This document shows, piece after piece, positions 12,682 to 23,473 of a stretch of 64,000 bases of DNA; within the stretch, counting starts at the first letter, position 1, and every line of letters starts with the position of its first letter. The stretch spans positions 1-64,000 of the forward strand of contig JAEUBA010000097.1 of NCBI GenBank assembly GCA_018257865.1. The letters are read 5' to 3'. The stretch is from Stereocaulon alpinum. Its lineage: Eukaryota > Ascomycota > Lecanoromycetes > Lecanorales > Stereocaulaceae. A model generated the notes under the pieces. The model ran no database searches. It saw nothing but the letters and a program-made list of their open reading frames with translations, and was not told the DNA's origin. The translations under genes and the position numbers were made by a program.

Positions 12682-12790
12682 TAGCGCAGTTACTTACGCG
12701 ATATTTAGTACCCCTTTAGGAGTTAAACCCTTAACCTTATACGCTAAGGCGCCTAGGCGATTAACTAACGGAGTATTAGACCTAATATAA

Positions 12791-12921
12791 TTATAAGGAG
12801 TAGGAACTCCGAGCTAGAGCCCTACCCCTCTACTACTTAAAAGAGGTAAAAGTTAAGGATATTAGGTCTAATACCTAAAAGTCCCCCTATTAGGGCCCTT
12901 ATAGCGTATCTACCCCTTATA
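12791..12921. repeat. 131-bp direct repeat, copy 2
   Basis: Second copy of 12323-12453 in the same orientation. After it, RIP-type AT-rich sequence without reading frames continues to about 13,290, where composition switches to that of normal genes within a few tens of bases. Confidence 0.8.
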
Positions 12922-13693
12922 GTAGTATTTAGTTAATAGAGACCTTATTATATATACTTTAGGTAATCTTATCTTAGTAGGCGTCTACCGGATTCCTAGG
13001 GCGGGGTATTAATACTAGGTTTAGGGAATTAATAGAGTAGTATTAAATAAGGTATAGTCTATAGTTTAAGGAGGTTTAGTTAGCGGTAGTTAAGGTAATA
13101 GTTAATCTTATTTAGTTAAGAAATTTCGGTGTAAGGTTTAGTATACGTATTTCTATACTTTAGCGGCGGCGACGTTATAGTTAGTAGCGATAATCTAAGA
13201 TATTCTAAATAGATAGTAGTAGTAAGAACTATAACTAACTAATTATTACGTCTATAGGAAAGGTATACTAGGCCCTATAGGCAGTATAGCTGAACTTTTA
13301 AAAATTTGAAAAAGTTGGTGGGGGTGTTAATTGAAGATGTGCGGAGTTTTGATAGAATGGTTAACATGCGCCGCCGTACCGCCGTATGCGGCTCCTTATG
13401 TTTCAAGTCTTCCTTCTGATCTGCCAATGCCATGCTGCTCAATTTTCACGTTTGTTCAGTCTCCTACACACCAAGCAACTGCCCTGGAATCCCATAAGAC
13501 TATTCCTGTCCAAAGCAAAGCACTCCGCAAACCTGTTCGGTTCCGCAGTGAATACAAAGTACTCTAAGTCTCGAAGGATTGATCAAGTGCTTTCAGGTTG
13601 AGGCAGCGGGAACGATCAATATATATTGGTGAGTCGTTGCCTTAGATGAACATCATCCGTTCAAGACAAAAAAGGCTTTCTATCACGATTAAA

Positions 13694-14343
13694 ATGTCTA
13701 CTACCAGTTCGATGCTGGCCCTGATACTGTCTTTTCTCACTGATAAAACACAGTCAAATCCTATTGCGCCGGCACCGGACGGTGAAAGAGCTCTTGTACC
13801 TGGGCCTACGTTAGGTCCAACAAACACATCAGGTCCAGATGTGCAACTTTGGGCGCCGAATATGCCCTGCAACGACGGAACAACAGCGAAAGATGTAGTC
13901 TCTGGGGTGGCACTAGGGGACTCCTATGCGTCAGGGTATGTCGTATACCATCATACCAAGTTTATAAATAGCTTATTGTTTTCAGAGTAACGTATAACAA
14001 CTGGCCAAATGAAAACCTTGATTATGATCAGGGTGATAAAGAAGCAATCAATGCCTGCCGACGAATTGTCGACGCCTACTATGTCCAGTTGAAGAATGAC
14101 AATGATACCAGCTGGGCAGCGAACAAGTGTCCTTACCTTCAATTTCCTGCCTGCTCTGGCAGTAGGTTCGATGCCATTGACGGACAACTAAACCAGGTAA
14201 ACGACCGTTATGCGCCAAGATTCGCAACCATGAGCATGGGAGGCAATGATGTTGATTTCTATCCTGTTATTAATAGCTGCATCTATCATGACGACCCAAA
14301 CATCGATTACGGCCCCGACTTCCCCGATCCGAACGGAACTTAG
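13694..14343 (+). pseudogene. Truncated SGNH/GDSL-type hydrolase
   Basis: The first exon encodes a hydrophobic start (MSTTSSMLALILSFL), a likely signal peptide, and the block I motif ALGDSYASG with the nucleophile Ser. An intron at 13936-13985 (GTATGT...CAG) joins it to a second exon carrying FPACSGSRFDAI and MSMGGNDVDFYPVINSC (block III, GGND). The frame ends at a TAG at 14341-14343, soon after block III and before the block with the catalytic Asp/His. Pieces downstream (14350-14870) read like more of a protein in shifting frames. Family members are secreted esterases or lipases; this copy is about 200 residues and probably dead. An in-frame ATG at 13646 is an alternative start. The gene lies about 400 bp from the edge of the RIP block. 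Confidence 0.6.
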
Positions 14344-15013
14344 GGAACTGGTATGAGAATTTCCAAACTTGGTTGAGACCATACTTTCTTTCCTTGCTCG
14401 ACAGATTATGTTTGTCAACCAGGATGTGCTACAAATTATAACAATATCATTACAAGCAGGAGGTACTCCGCTAGCGTACCCATTATTACTGGGATTATTA
14501 CTCCTGGTCGGACTTCAAAGTGACTTCTCGGGTTCTAAGGGTTATGGAATTTCAAAAGTCTGCGGTGCTTCGAGCGACCAGGCTTTGCATTATATCACGC
14601 GGTCCATGCCTAGCCCGGCTATCTCTTGGATTTATATAATACCTGCTTCACAATAGACCCGTCCTTTTATGGGAGCGGAGCGCGAGAGCTCAGGCTAGGC
14701 ACCGCTCTCCACTGGGACCAAATGTGGGCCTACTATTACACATCTTCTCGCTTTCTATTGGGTAAAAGATGTGCGATCATGTTCCGAAAGTCTTCTGCCA
14801 TTATGAAACGTTTGTTTTCGTCTTTTGAGAAAGGGAGTGACGTCACTGGGAGCCTTAATGCTAGCTAGGGTACCATATATTTGTACATAACTCAGCGCTA
14901 CGCTTAGCCGCACTCATATGGCACACGGTAGCACCACAATTTCCTTGGGTTCGAAGAATTTCGACACTCTTCAGGGTACTGGGAAAACCACTGTAAGTGT
15001 TTCGAGTATACTG
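14344..15013. other. Degenerate sequence after the truncated hydrolase
   Basis: The + strand holds short open stretches, such as a run ending DLYNTCFTIDPSFYGSG near 14,620-14,680. They look like protein remains but share no single frame and match no family I recognise. They may be the decayed 3' half of the hydrolase gene. Confidence 0.35.
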
Positions 15014-16012
15014 TTATTCTTGGGCCCTAACCAACTTGAACGGCGCATTGCTCCAGGATGTGTCTCCGATATCGTGCGAGCACCGGAGAGTAACCTCAAA
15101 ATCGTCAACGTGTCTCACCGCCAACAATGGATGTAATAAATTAGGACAAGAGCCCTTGCATCCAACTGAAGGACCGATCACAACGCGCAGCTCACGCAAA
15201 CCTGACCCCATCTCAGCGATAACCTTCCAAGCTTCTTCCCACTCTCTTTCCCCGTTTGATTCTATAATAGAATCCCGTGCACAGCTGAGAGGGAACCAAT
15301 AATGCATGTGTATAGTTCTCATTGCCGAGAAGCGGTGAGGAATCACCCTCTGTGAGAGCAAAGCTGTTAAATAAGGATACTGGAAAATGAATGCGTTCTC
15401 GGTATACAAAGAGTCTACAGCTTCTGAATAGCTGTTCGAAAGTGAGACTAGTAAGGTTATAGCATGGGAAAAGAATACTGACACTTGTCGACAAGTCAAC
15501 AGCAACCCCAGCAGGCGTGCATTAGCACGTGAAGTATGGTCAGAATGGAAGGGATAATAGCAATCGCAGTAGATCTTCCGAGAGCTACCAGCGTGGTTAG
15601 TCGTGCTGGAGTCCCAGTATCTGTGCCGGATATGATGAGAATTTGAATCATGAGCCTGAAGGCATCGGGCATAACACAGCGATATAGGTTTTCCGATGCT
15701 GTTACGAAGCATATAAAACAAATTTCCACCTAGCGCTAATGAGTATATTTGCTGACGAATCTCCAATGGGGTTCGACTGAGAAAGATACTGTCGTCTTGG
15801 CTAAGATGGACCTGGACGAGGCCAGTAAGACATGGGTCAATGATCGGCAGAAGCGGGGGGGTGAGAGATCGGGGCCTAGGTAGGATGGGCTCTATGAGGT
15901 TTCTTTCAGGGGAACCCAGGGAACGACTTTGCGTTGATGCCTGCCTCTGCTTGTCCGATCGAAATCTCGCAACGAGTTCCTGGAAAGCCTTTCGCATACG
16001 TTGGAGGATCAT
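15014..16012 (-). CDS. DUF7730-like fungal protein
   Basis: A single open frame of 332 residues. After a basic, Ser/Pro-rich start it has the motif TPLEIRQQIYSLALGG at about residues 81-96, the usual opening of fungal DUF7730-type, F-box-like domains. It continues with LLTCRQ and then YSEAVDSLYTENAFIF, which is the usual next block. Between CRQ and YSEAV lies an extra hydrophobic stretch of 18 residues (15432-15484 on the + strand) that starts GTGTCA and ends ACAG like a 53-nt intron; removing 53 nt would break the frame, so it is left in. Function unknown; such genes are numerous in fungi. The start is the first ATG of the frame. Confidence 0.6.
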   Translation of the reverse strand: MILQRMRKAFQELVARFRSDKQRQASTQSRSLGSPERNLIEPILPRPRSLTPPLLPIIDPCLTGLVQVHLSQDDSIFLSRTPLEIRQQIYSLALGGNLFYMLRNSIGKPISLCYARCLQAHDSNSHHIRHRYWDSSTTNHAGSSRKIYCDCYYPFHSDHTSRANARLLGLLLTCRQVSVFFSHAITLLVSLSNSYSEAVDSLYTENAFIFQYPYLTALLSQRVIPHRFSAMRTIHMHYWFPLSCARDSIIESNGEREWEEAWKVIAEMGSGLRELRVVIGPSVGCKGSCPNLLHPLLAVRHVDDFEVTLRCSHDIGDTSWSNAPFKLVRAQE

Positions 16013-19000
16013 TGCGTATGGTCGCTAGGGAAGAGACTCTTGAGACGAATACCAATGAAGAGCAGGATCGAGCTTAGCTTGAGTGCGACTCTTCTTCTTG
16101 ACAGTTAGTGGGGTACGAGTGAAGTTGAAGGAGAACTAGGCTCTTGTCGGATTAGAGCGATTCAAGCGGGTAGGAATGGGGCTATGCAGAGCGGGAGGTA
16201 TGATTGGCCGCCTCCTCCATCACCGTTACACCATTTGAAGCGGAAGGCTTCGTTCTCAAGGTAGAGACCCTGAAAATTGTACCGTACTGCGAAATCGCCC
16301 CAAACAATTCGATATGCCGCTGCTAGATATCCAGACATAATCACTCCATGGCTCTTGTCACAGATCACTTCATTACAAGTAGCTTTGTAAGCAGTCCAGT
16401 GTACTGCCCTACAGGTGACAAACTTCTTTAGGCGAACAGGGTAAGGCTAACTCTGCCCATTATTATGACCCTTTACCTTAATCGAATACCATCATTGGAT
16501 CCAAAGATAACCAGATACACACGCATCTCCCCATTTGTTAGCTTCATGCAGTTCATGGCGAGGCGAGCCATGCCTTGACACTGTTCGATGCCCAATCGCA
16601 ACTCTAGCCCGTTGGCTAGCATGAAGAAGCACAATCAATGATACCGATTGGCACCAACAGTTTCGAAGTACAAGATACCTGGGACCGCCCTACATGACTA
16701 CGTGACGAAACATGGCGGCAGGATCTGCAAGCCCTAGATCGACAAGGTAGTCTCGCCAAGTAACATGGATCGATATAGGCGAGTCGAGAAGCAACGTGCC
16801 TAGAACGCTCACATATGACTTGCCTGCGTTCTTTGGTTGCATATCACGGTTGTTGGGCGAACACCCCGGCTCGTGTTCATCGGCTACCATTATGCAAGAT
16901 GCATGTCGAGAGATCGTTAAAGTTGCAGTCTAGACGCCAAGGGATAATTGGGTAATCTAACATTTTCACACCTTTCATGAGCTTGCTCCTTATCAATCCA
17001 GATGCAGGACCCTGTATGATGGATCATCTCTCAGCCTCGCCGGGTTTAACGCGCTACACATGCATTCAGGCCGCCGATCGGCTGACACATCATCAATGCA
17101 AGGCTAAAATAGTCTTGCCTCATTAAAATTAAGGCTATCGAGGCCTTTGAAGATCCGTAAAGTGAGGCTGCTGCTGGAGTCGTCCATAAAACATCGCTCG
17201 CCCCCTCGAGCAAGTACTTCCTCACAAGTCTTCCATTCGAGTAGAACAACGCGAACACAAAGTTCTGGTAAGCTTTGCCGCTCGCTCACCATTCATGATT
17301 GAAATAGACTAAATCACACTAGAACACGTCCTCTGCAAGAAAGCTTTGCACGCAAATGGAATTCTTGTCAGATTACAAAACCACCACCATTGTTCTATTG
17401 TCGCTAATGCTCATTAAATAGACCATATGGCAAAGACGAAGTCGGAGAACCAGGCCGTTACTGCCTTCCTAGAGGGGATTGAAGGAGCTGTCATCGAGTC
17501 TGGGATTCGTGCTGAAACTGGCGACGCCGGTAGTAATGGGATCTATTGCTGATTGCCGGATATGGAGATGAGCGTGGGACTATGCGTTGATTCGAGCTTG
17601 AAGTGTTAGCGGCGCGGACACGGGTTGAAAGTGAGGGGAAATGCTAGATGGTCTGTATTTTGCTAGTAACGAAACTTATGATGTATGTGTTATCACAGCA
17701 ACATCTTTACGGCTGCTTCAAGTAGTTAGTTTAGCTCCGAAGAGTCTCACTCTCACCTTGAGAGCCAATTTTCTGCCACCAACGCTACATCTTTCTCCTA
17801 GCATGGCATTTAAGCGCTTGCGTTTGAAAAAGAAGGCAGATCAACGACGGTCTCACGAGGTTGGGATGCGGAACGCTGCTCGAACGCGAATTCTAAAAAG
17901 CGTAGGGACTTTTCAGCAAGCATGTCCGTCCAGAACATAGCTTGGGAAAGGTCACATGATATGTGCACATGATCAATCAACGTACTTGGCCAATCCTTCA
18001 GTCCAGAACATGATCAGGGACATTGCAGCCCAAATCCTAGTGAGAATCTGGACGATCTCTTCCTCCATATCTGACTAAGTGAAAAGATCACACTGCGCAC
18101 GAAGTCGCTCACTCTCAGGTCCAGATTCATTTAAGTCGGGTAATGTATCGTTGTAGTTCATCCCGCAATGTAGGAGATACACTTGCTAGTGGTTCGTTGC
18201 AATACAGGCATTTTCTTCCTTCATATTGACATGTTAATTATCATGAATTTCATAAAGAGTAAGGCAATATTGTCGCTCAGCAAAGGCAAAGATTAAGATT
18301 ATCTTACGGTAGAAGCGGAACTAATCCCTTGGCGGGCTGGTAACCCAGAGACACCGAAGTTCGTAGCACCCCGGAACGTGGGCCTCGGAGACTCCCAAAG
18401 ATCCCGCATGGATTATGTGCCAATAACGCCTAGGGGTATTTTTTGGGGCCCCGGGCCGGAGGAACGTGAAGTTTCGTTTCATTGACGATGCAGGCTTGGA
18501 TCTAATCTCGAGCCTTCCAAGCGTCACGCCTTCCATACATTTCTCATTCATTGGACAACGGCTGTAATACCACAAGAAGAATCTGTAAGAGAGCGGTATA
18601 CGTCTGGAAACCCACCAGAGTATAGTTCTACCGCGAACGAAAGAGATAACCATTCAAACCCAAGAATCAGGTCTCCAAATCACTTCCTACGATCCCACAG
18701 TCAGCCTGTGAGTCTTCTGAGACGTCATGTCCATGCATACTTTTGCGTCACAGAAAGCCAAGAGTCCACTTTCAAAGTCGTCCTCAGAGCCCAATGGGCC
18801 CCGCTGATTACTTGCGCGTTGGCCGACAAACGAACCCGTAAAGCCTCATCATCAGTGAGATCAGTATCATAAGCTCAGTTACATACGCTCTATCCGAGAG
18901 AAGCACGCTTAGGACCCTAGTCGTCTCGTTATGACTGACCATGCACGTTTCCACGTTCGACTACTTTGTTCTGCCAGATTTGTATGGTTGCCAAGATTCA

Positions 19001-21228
19001 AGTAGAGCCGCGCGCGTGAGGCGCCAATGAAAGCTAAGAGGTTTGACATCAACAACGAAGGCTTCGAAGACGCTTGCTCCAGAGGAATGTTCCACGCTCC
19101 AATTAGATTCGAAGACAGAGTAGCTCGTGGCTGCAGCCAAAGGATTGTGTCTAAGGTGCTGAAATAGTTTCATGCCCATCTATTGAGCTCATATACCTTC
19201 CCTCGAAGCTAATAATCCAGACCGGTTGTACATGCAGATTGTCTTTGTGGAGGACTAAGTGCAACAATCACCTAACACGTAGCCATTTTCCTATAATTGA
19301 AGTGCTGATGATTTGATCATTGTGCTCTATGGATCTCAATTCATAGACTGAGACGCCTGTGTTCCCCAATCGAGACTTAACCAACTCCAACATGTGACGA
19401 CGGATTTATCGGGGACATTGAGTCTGTGGCCCCTTGACATTGAATCAAATCGAATGATATTCATAGTAGGAGATCGAGATGGTGTGCAAGGTTGTATACA
19501 TATGTCACGATGATTATTAGCCCAAGATCCTAGATAAGGGTTACAATAAAGAGAAGAAAGCCAGCATATCGCAAATATGGAGGGGAAAGCGCTGTCACTC
19601 AGGGCATAATCTGTTATTACGGGGTTTGGGTGAGCCCGACCCCAAGCAAAGTGGGAAGCTACAGCTGTGATCCGAGAACACCATTGGCGACAACCGACGC
19701 TTCAGGTACGATACCGAAACATGATGTCCGATATACTGCACGAAAGACGTGCCAATTCAGGAAGGGCTGGGAAATGAGTGTGCTTCATCCCGAGAATATT
19801 CTGTCGTCGATTTCATTGGTGATGGTGGGGTGAAGCGGGGTGGCGCCAGATATTCGGATATATATCAGAATAAAGAACCAGAAATATTCGGGGACATTGG
19901 CTCAACCGTATCGCGCTTGACTTTTACCATTTACGAATCCCACTAACACTCACTAGTAAGACACCGCAGTATAATGTGGCTGTAACACCACAGTTCTGAT
20001 GTGCGTGCACCGGGGTCAACCCCCATTCACTCGTCCAGAAGCACGAACATAGATTGCCAGCATGACCGCTCAAATGGAGCCGTGAACGGCTTCTGCGACA
20101 GCCCTGGGCAGGCGTGTAGTTGGTGCTCTCCGATCGAAGGTATGTGAATCTCCTCGTACTAATCCCGCAATGGGCGTGTTAGGGATCTCTTCGCTACTTT
20201 CAATGGTCGGAGCAGGAGGTGATCCTGTCACAAATCTACCCTGATCGTACCAACATAGGTTGCAGGCTTTCCGTCAGAGGGCTCTTGTAAGTACAACACC
20301 CCTTCCATCCACCCAGCACCCGCGGTAAGGTTGAGCATAATTCCCGTTTCTTTTTTGGATCTCAGACGTCCTGTGTTCGAGCCCTTCCTCCGTTCATTTC
20401 CTTCCTTCGCATCGCTCGCTTGTTGGCTTCATCCTTTTCTTTTGGTGTTCCTTTCTCTTCTATCCAGTCCCATCGACCCGTCACCATTGCGGCTCTCAAC
20501 ACTCGAACCACCTGCACCACCTATCTACCTTCCATCCTTATCTATTCGTCCCGTCCACTATCATTTCTGTCGTCGGAGTTTCTTTTGGTGTTCCTTATCT
20601 CGCAAACACGTTTCTCAACACACATCACATTCTACAACTTCCATCATCAACAGGTTCTGCGCCAATAACAAAACTAGTCTTTAACACCGTGGCCCCTAGA
20701 TGGTGCTCTCGCTTTTGGTTTGCTTTCGCTCGCATCACGGTCGCTGCTGACGATTTTGGGCCCACATCGTCTCTTCGGGCTCACTGTACATATCGCACTG
20801 ATATCTCTTCCCACAATCAACTTCATCAAGAACGTCTGAGAATTCGCTTTAGCTTGGACTATCTATACCGTCAATTGGAAGGACTTGATGTTGTCTTGCG
20901 GTGGTTGAAATAGGCTCGGACGCCACTCTGTCTTACAATGGAACTTTATATATAATTTTTACAACTGGACTTGAAGGTGGACTCGTACAACGATGTGCAC
21001 GGAGCTTTCTAGAAGTTCGGAACTGCGTGATCTCTTTACAACACGGCTTAGAAATCCATGTCCTCGACTAACAGAGGCGTTGGCGGAGTGCTCTCTCCGT
21101 GCGAGAAGTCATACATGAGACAAGGAATATATGCTTTACATCCCAAACTCGCTATGCTTGAAATGTACATGCGTTGAACGCCTTGCTATGTGCTTAGTAG
21201 CCCATCGCTACTCAAGTAGAAGCCCATA
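16013..21228. other. 5.2-kb gene-poor interval
   Basis: No gene could be supported. Short frames exist on both strands (for example - strand 16690-16890, with a run KNAGKSYVSVLGTLLLDSPISIHV-like in pattern to small secreted proteins; - strand 18321-18653; + strand 17641-17940), but none shows a recognised domain, exon structure or convincing length. From about 20,330 to 20,680 the + strand is strongly pyrimidine-rich, as in fungal promoters and 5' leaders, but no gene follows. Composition is normal and not RIP-like. Confidence 0.5.
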
Positions 21229-23115
21229 TCAAACATCAAATATCTCCCCTGCCCCACCACCCCCTACCCTAACATCAACAATATCCATCCTCCACCCCTC
21301 CCAATCCTTCAACCCCCTCTTAACCTCCTTAACCCTCTCAATCCTCTTCCTCGCCTCCTCCTCCTGCGCCGCCCTAAAAGCATCCTCGTCGAAATCATCA
21401 TCGCCGCCATCAAACACGTCATGGTTCACCCCTCCACTCCCAGTGAAAGCGCTGAATCCACTACTTAAAACATTAGAGAAACTCGTGCCTCGGCCACCAG
21501 CCATACTTTGGCGGCGGTAGCCAGGCGAGCCACCTGAGAGGTCTATGTCGTCGAATTTAGAGCCAGGGGATGCGGGGCCGTTTTCGTCGTTGGGACTGCT
21601 TAGGTCACGGCGTTTCTCTTTCCAAACGCCTCGTCGTAATTCGTAGATTTCGCCTTCGAGGCCGCGGACTTTGCTTTCGAGACGTCTTCGCTCTTCCTCT
21701 TCGAGCTCGTCTACGCCCTCGTCGTCGGCACCGGTAGCTTCTCGCTTCCGAGCGCGTTCCCGCTCTTCGCGTAGTCGTAGGTTCTCGTTCTCTAGCCCAG
21801 CGTATTTTCTCCTTATATCAGCTGCTTCTTTCTCTAGTCTCTCGCGTTCCCTTTCACCGGCTTGCCGCCGCCCGTCAGCATCTTTGTGTAGCTGTGTCAA
21901 AGCAGCGAGTTTCTTCTCTAAAGTGTCGACTCTCTTCATAGATTCCTCGGCGCTCTTCTTCGATTCCTCTGCCTCCCGCGTTAGACTCCGTATCTTCGTT
22001 TCCGCAGACGTCTTTTCGCTTCCCTCTTTCACCGCTTTCTCGCTAGCCCGCTCTAGGCTCTTTTTGGCGTCCATGAGCTCGCGTTGTGCGGCGCCAGCAG
22101 CCCGCTCTGCCCTATCGAGCTTTTCCTCGAGGGCGGAAACCTGTTCGGAGTGTGTTGAAGATGAAGATGAGGACTTGGCGAGTTGGGTGCGCAGATTGGA
22201 GATTTCCATTTCCATTGATTCTATGGTAGAATTTCTGGAGTCGAGTTGCTCTTGGAAAGACGAAAGAGGGCTTGAAGAGGTGGGCGCTTGACTGGGAGAG
22301 GAGACGTGGCGTTTGGAGGATTGTGTCTGAAGTTGTGAGTTTTGACGTTGGAGGGAGGTGTTTTCTTGTTTCTAGAGACACCATCAACGTCTTGTCATAG
22401 TCAGTGCCAAAGATACGTAAACGTACCAGCTTGTTGAGCTCCTCAATCTGAGCATCGGCCTTCTGCGCCCTAGACTTTAGCTCCGCGACTTCTCCACTGG
22501 CCTCGCGCAGCTCCTCGAGCTCTTCTTCCGTGTGCCTCCATCTCTTCTCGGCTTCCTGTGCGTCCTTTGCAAGCCGCCTGTTTTCTCTTTCCAGCTCCTC
22601 CAGACGTGCAGCTTGCTTGCGGTATATGGAGTTCACAGAGTCGCCATCGGGTGAAAGTAGTGGAAGGTCCGGTGACTTGGTTCCACTTGGCGACAAAGGC
22701 CCTTGTGACACTGATGTTCGGCGAAAAGACGAAGACCGCATCTTTGACTGCACGCTTAGTGAGGGCTGGCGTTTGTGATCCGGTTTGGTTGGAGTTTCGG
22801 GCTCATCGCCGGGTGGCTTCTCGGCCGCTGCTTCCTCCTTGTTCTCCGAAACCACTGTAGGATCGTGGTCTGGAGTCTCGTCTTCCTGCTCAGCTGCGTT
22901 TGGACTAGGGCTTTCTTCTTTATTTTCGAATGCTTCATCCTTCTTCTTGCTTGCCCCACCCTTCTGACCCCTGCCTTTTTGCTTCTTTAACTGCTCAAAC
23001 TGGCAACAGCGCAATGATAAGTATCAAAGCTGCTAACGGCATGCCAATGGACACGTACTCGTTTCTTCGCTGCTGCGAGCTTCTCCGCCTTCTCTTTCTC
23101 ATCAATATCTGCCAT
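21229..23115 (-). CDS. Golgin-like coiled-coil protein
   Basis: Three exons on the - strand (23115-23059, 22999-22427, 22371-21229) give 590 residues. The introns are 59 and 55 nt, both GTACGT donors. The protein starts MADIDEKEKAEKLAAAKKR and continues FEQLKKQKG, a Lys/Ala-rich start like those of golgins and fungal M-protein-repeat proteins. A Ser/Pro/Glu-rich linker follows, then long heptad-rich coiled coil (about residues 150-480) split by a Ser-rich break. The C-terminal tail has an acidic patch (GGDDDFDEDAF). No GRIP domain was seen. A tether or scaffold at the Golgi is the family-based guess. It shares a 358-bp intergenic region with the divergent kinase gene. Confidence 0.8.
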
Positions 23116-23473
23116 TGCGGTATGGTGGACAGGATGGCCGGCTATACTTTATGGTAGTACAGCGTTGAATGCTCGAAGGATATCATCTGGGAGCTATCGA
23201 GGGTAGGGGTGTTGTGGATATATCGGAGATTCCGATGGTAATTTGTAGAGTCGCTAGTACAGAAGCAGCAATGCCGCATAAGCTGGATCTATGAAGTGAG
23301 ATTGGATTCAAAAACACGCAATTTCAGGACCTAGATCGTCAACTCCTCGCAGTGCAACGTGTTTCTTGCAGTTTGTCGGAAGGCTAAGTCGATCCCCCTA
23401 GTCCCTGCACAGTTGGCGTATTAGGGCGTCTGCTAGGCGGCGGTGGATTCTTGCCCCCTGTCGTTCCCGTCGT
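23116..23473. promoter_or_regulatory. Bidirectional promoter region
   Basis: The 358 bp between the start codons of the coiled-coil gene (- strand) and the kinase gene (+ strand). It must hold both promoters and leaders unless the kinase starts further upstream by splicing. No TATA box or known binding site stands out. Confidence 0.45.

Noticed and set aside
13331..13601. Overlapping short frames just after the RIP boundary
   Set aside because: No protein features, no exon structure, and two frames of similar length overlap.
20331..20684. 117-residue + strand frame
   Set aside because: It is a product of a pyrimidine-rich tract (Ser/Pro/Leu/Phe only), with a second frame open over the same bases.
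21671..22291. 206-residue + strand Ser-rich frame
   Set aside because: Antisense of the coiled-coil exon; Glu/Lys/Arg codons read backwards give Ser/Leu.
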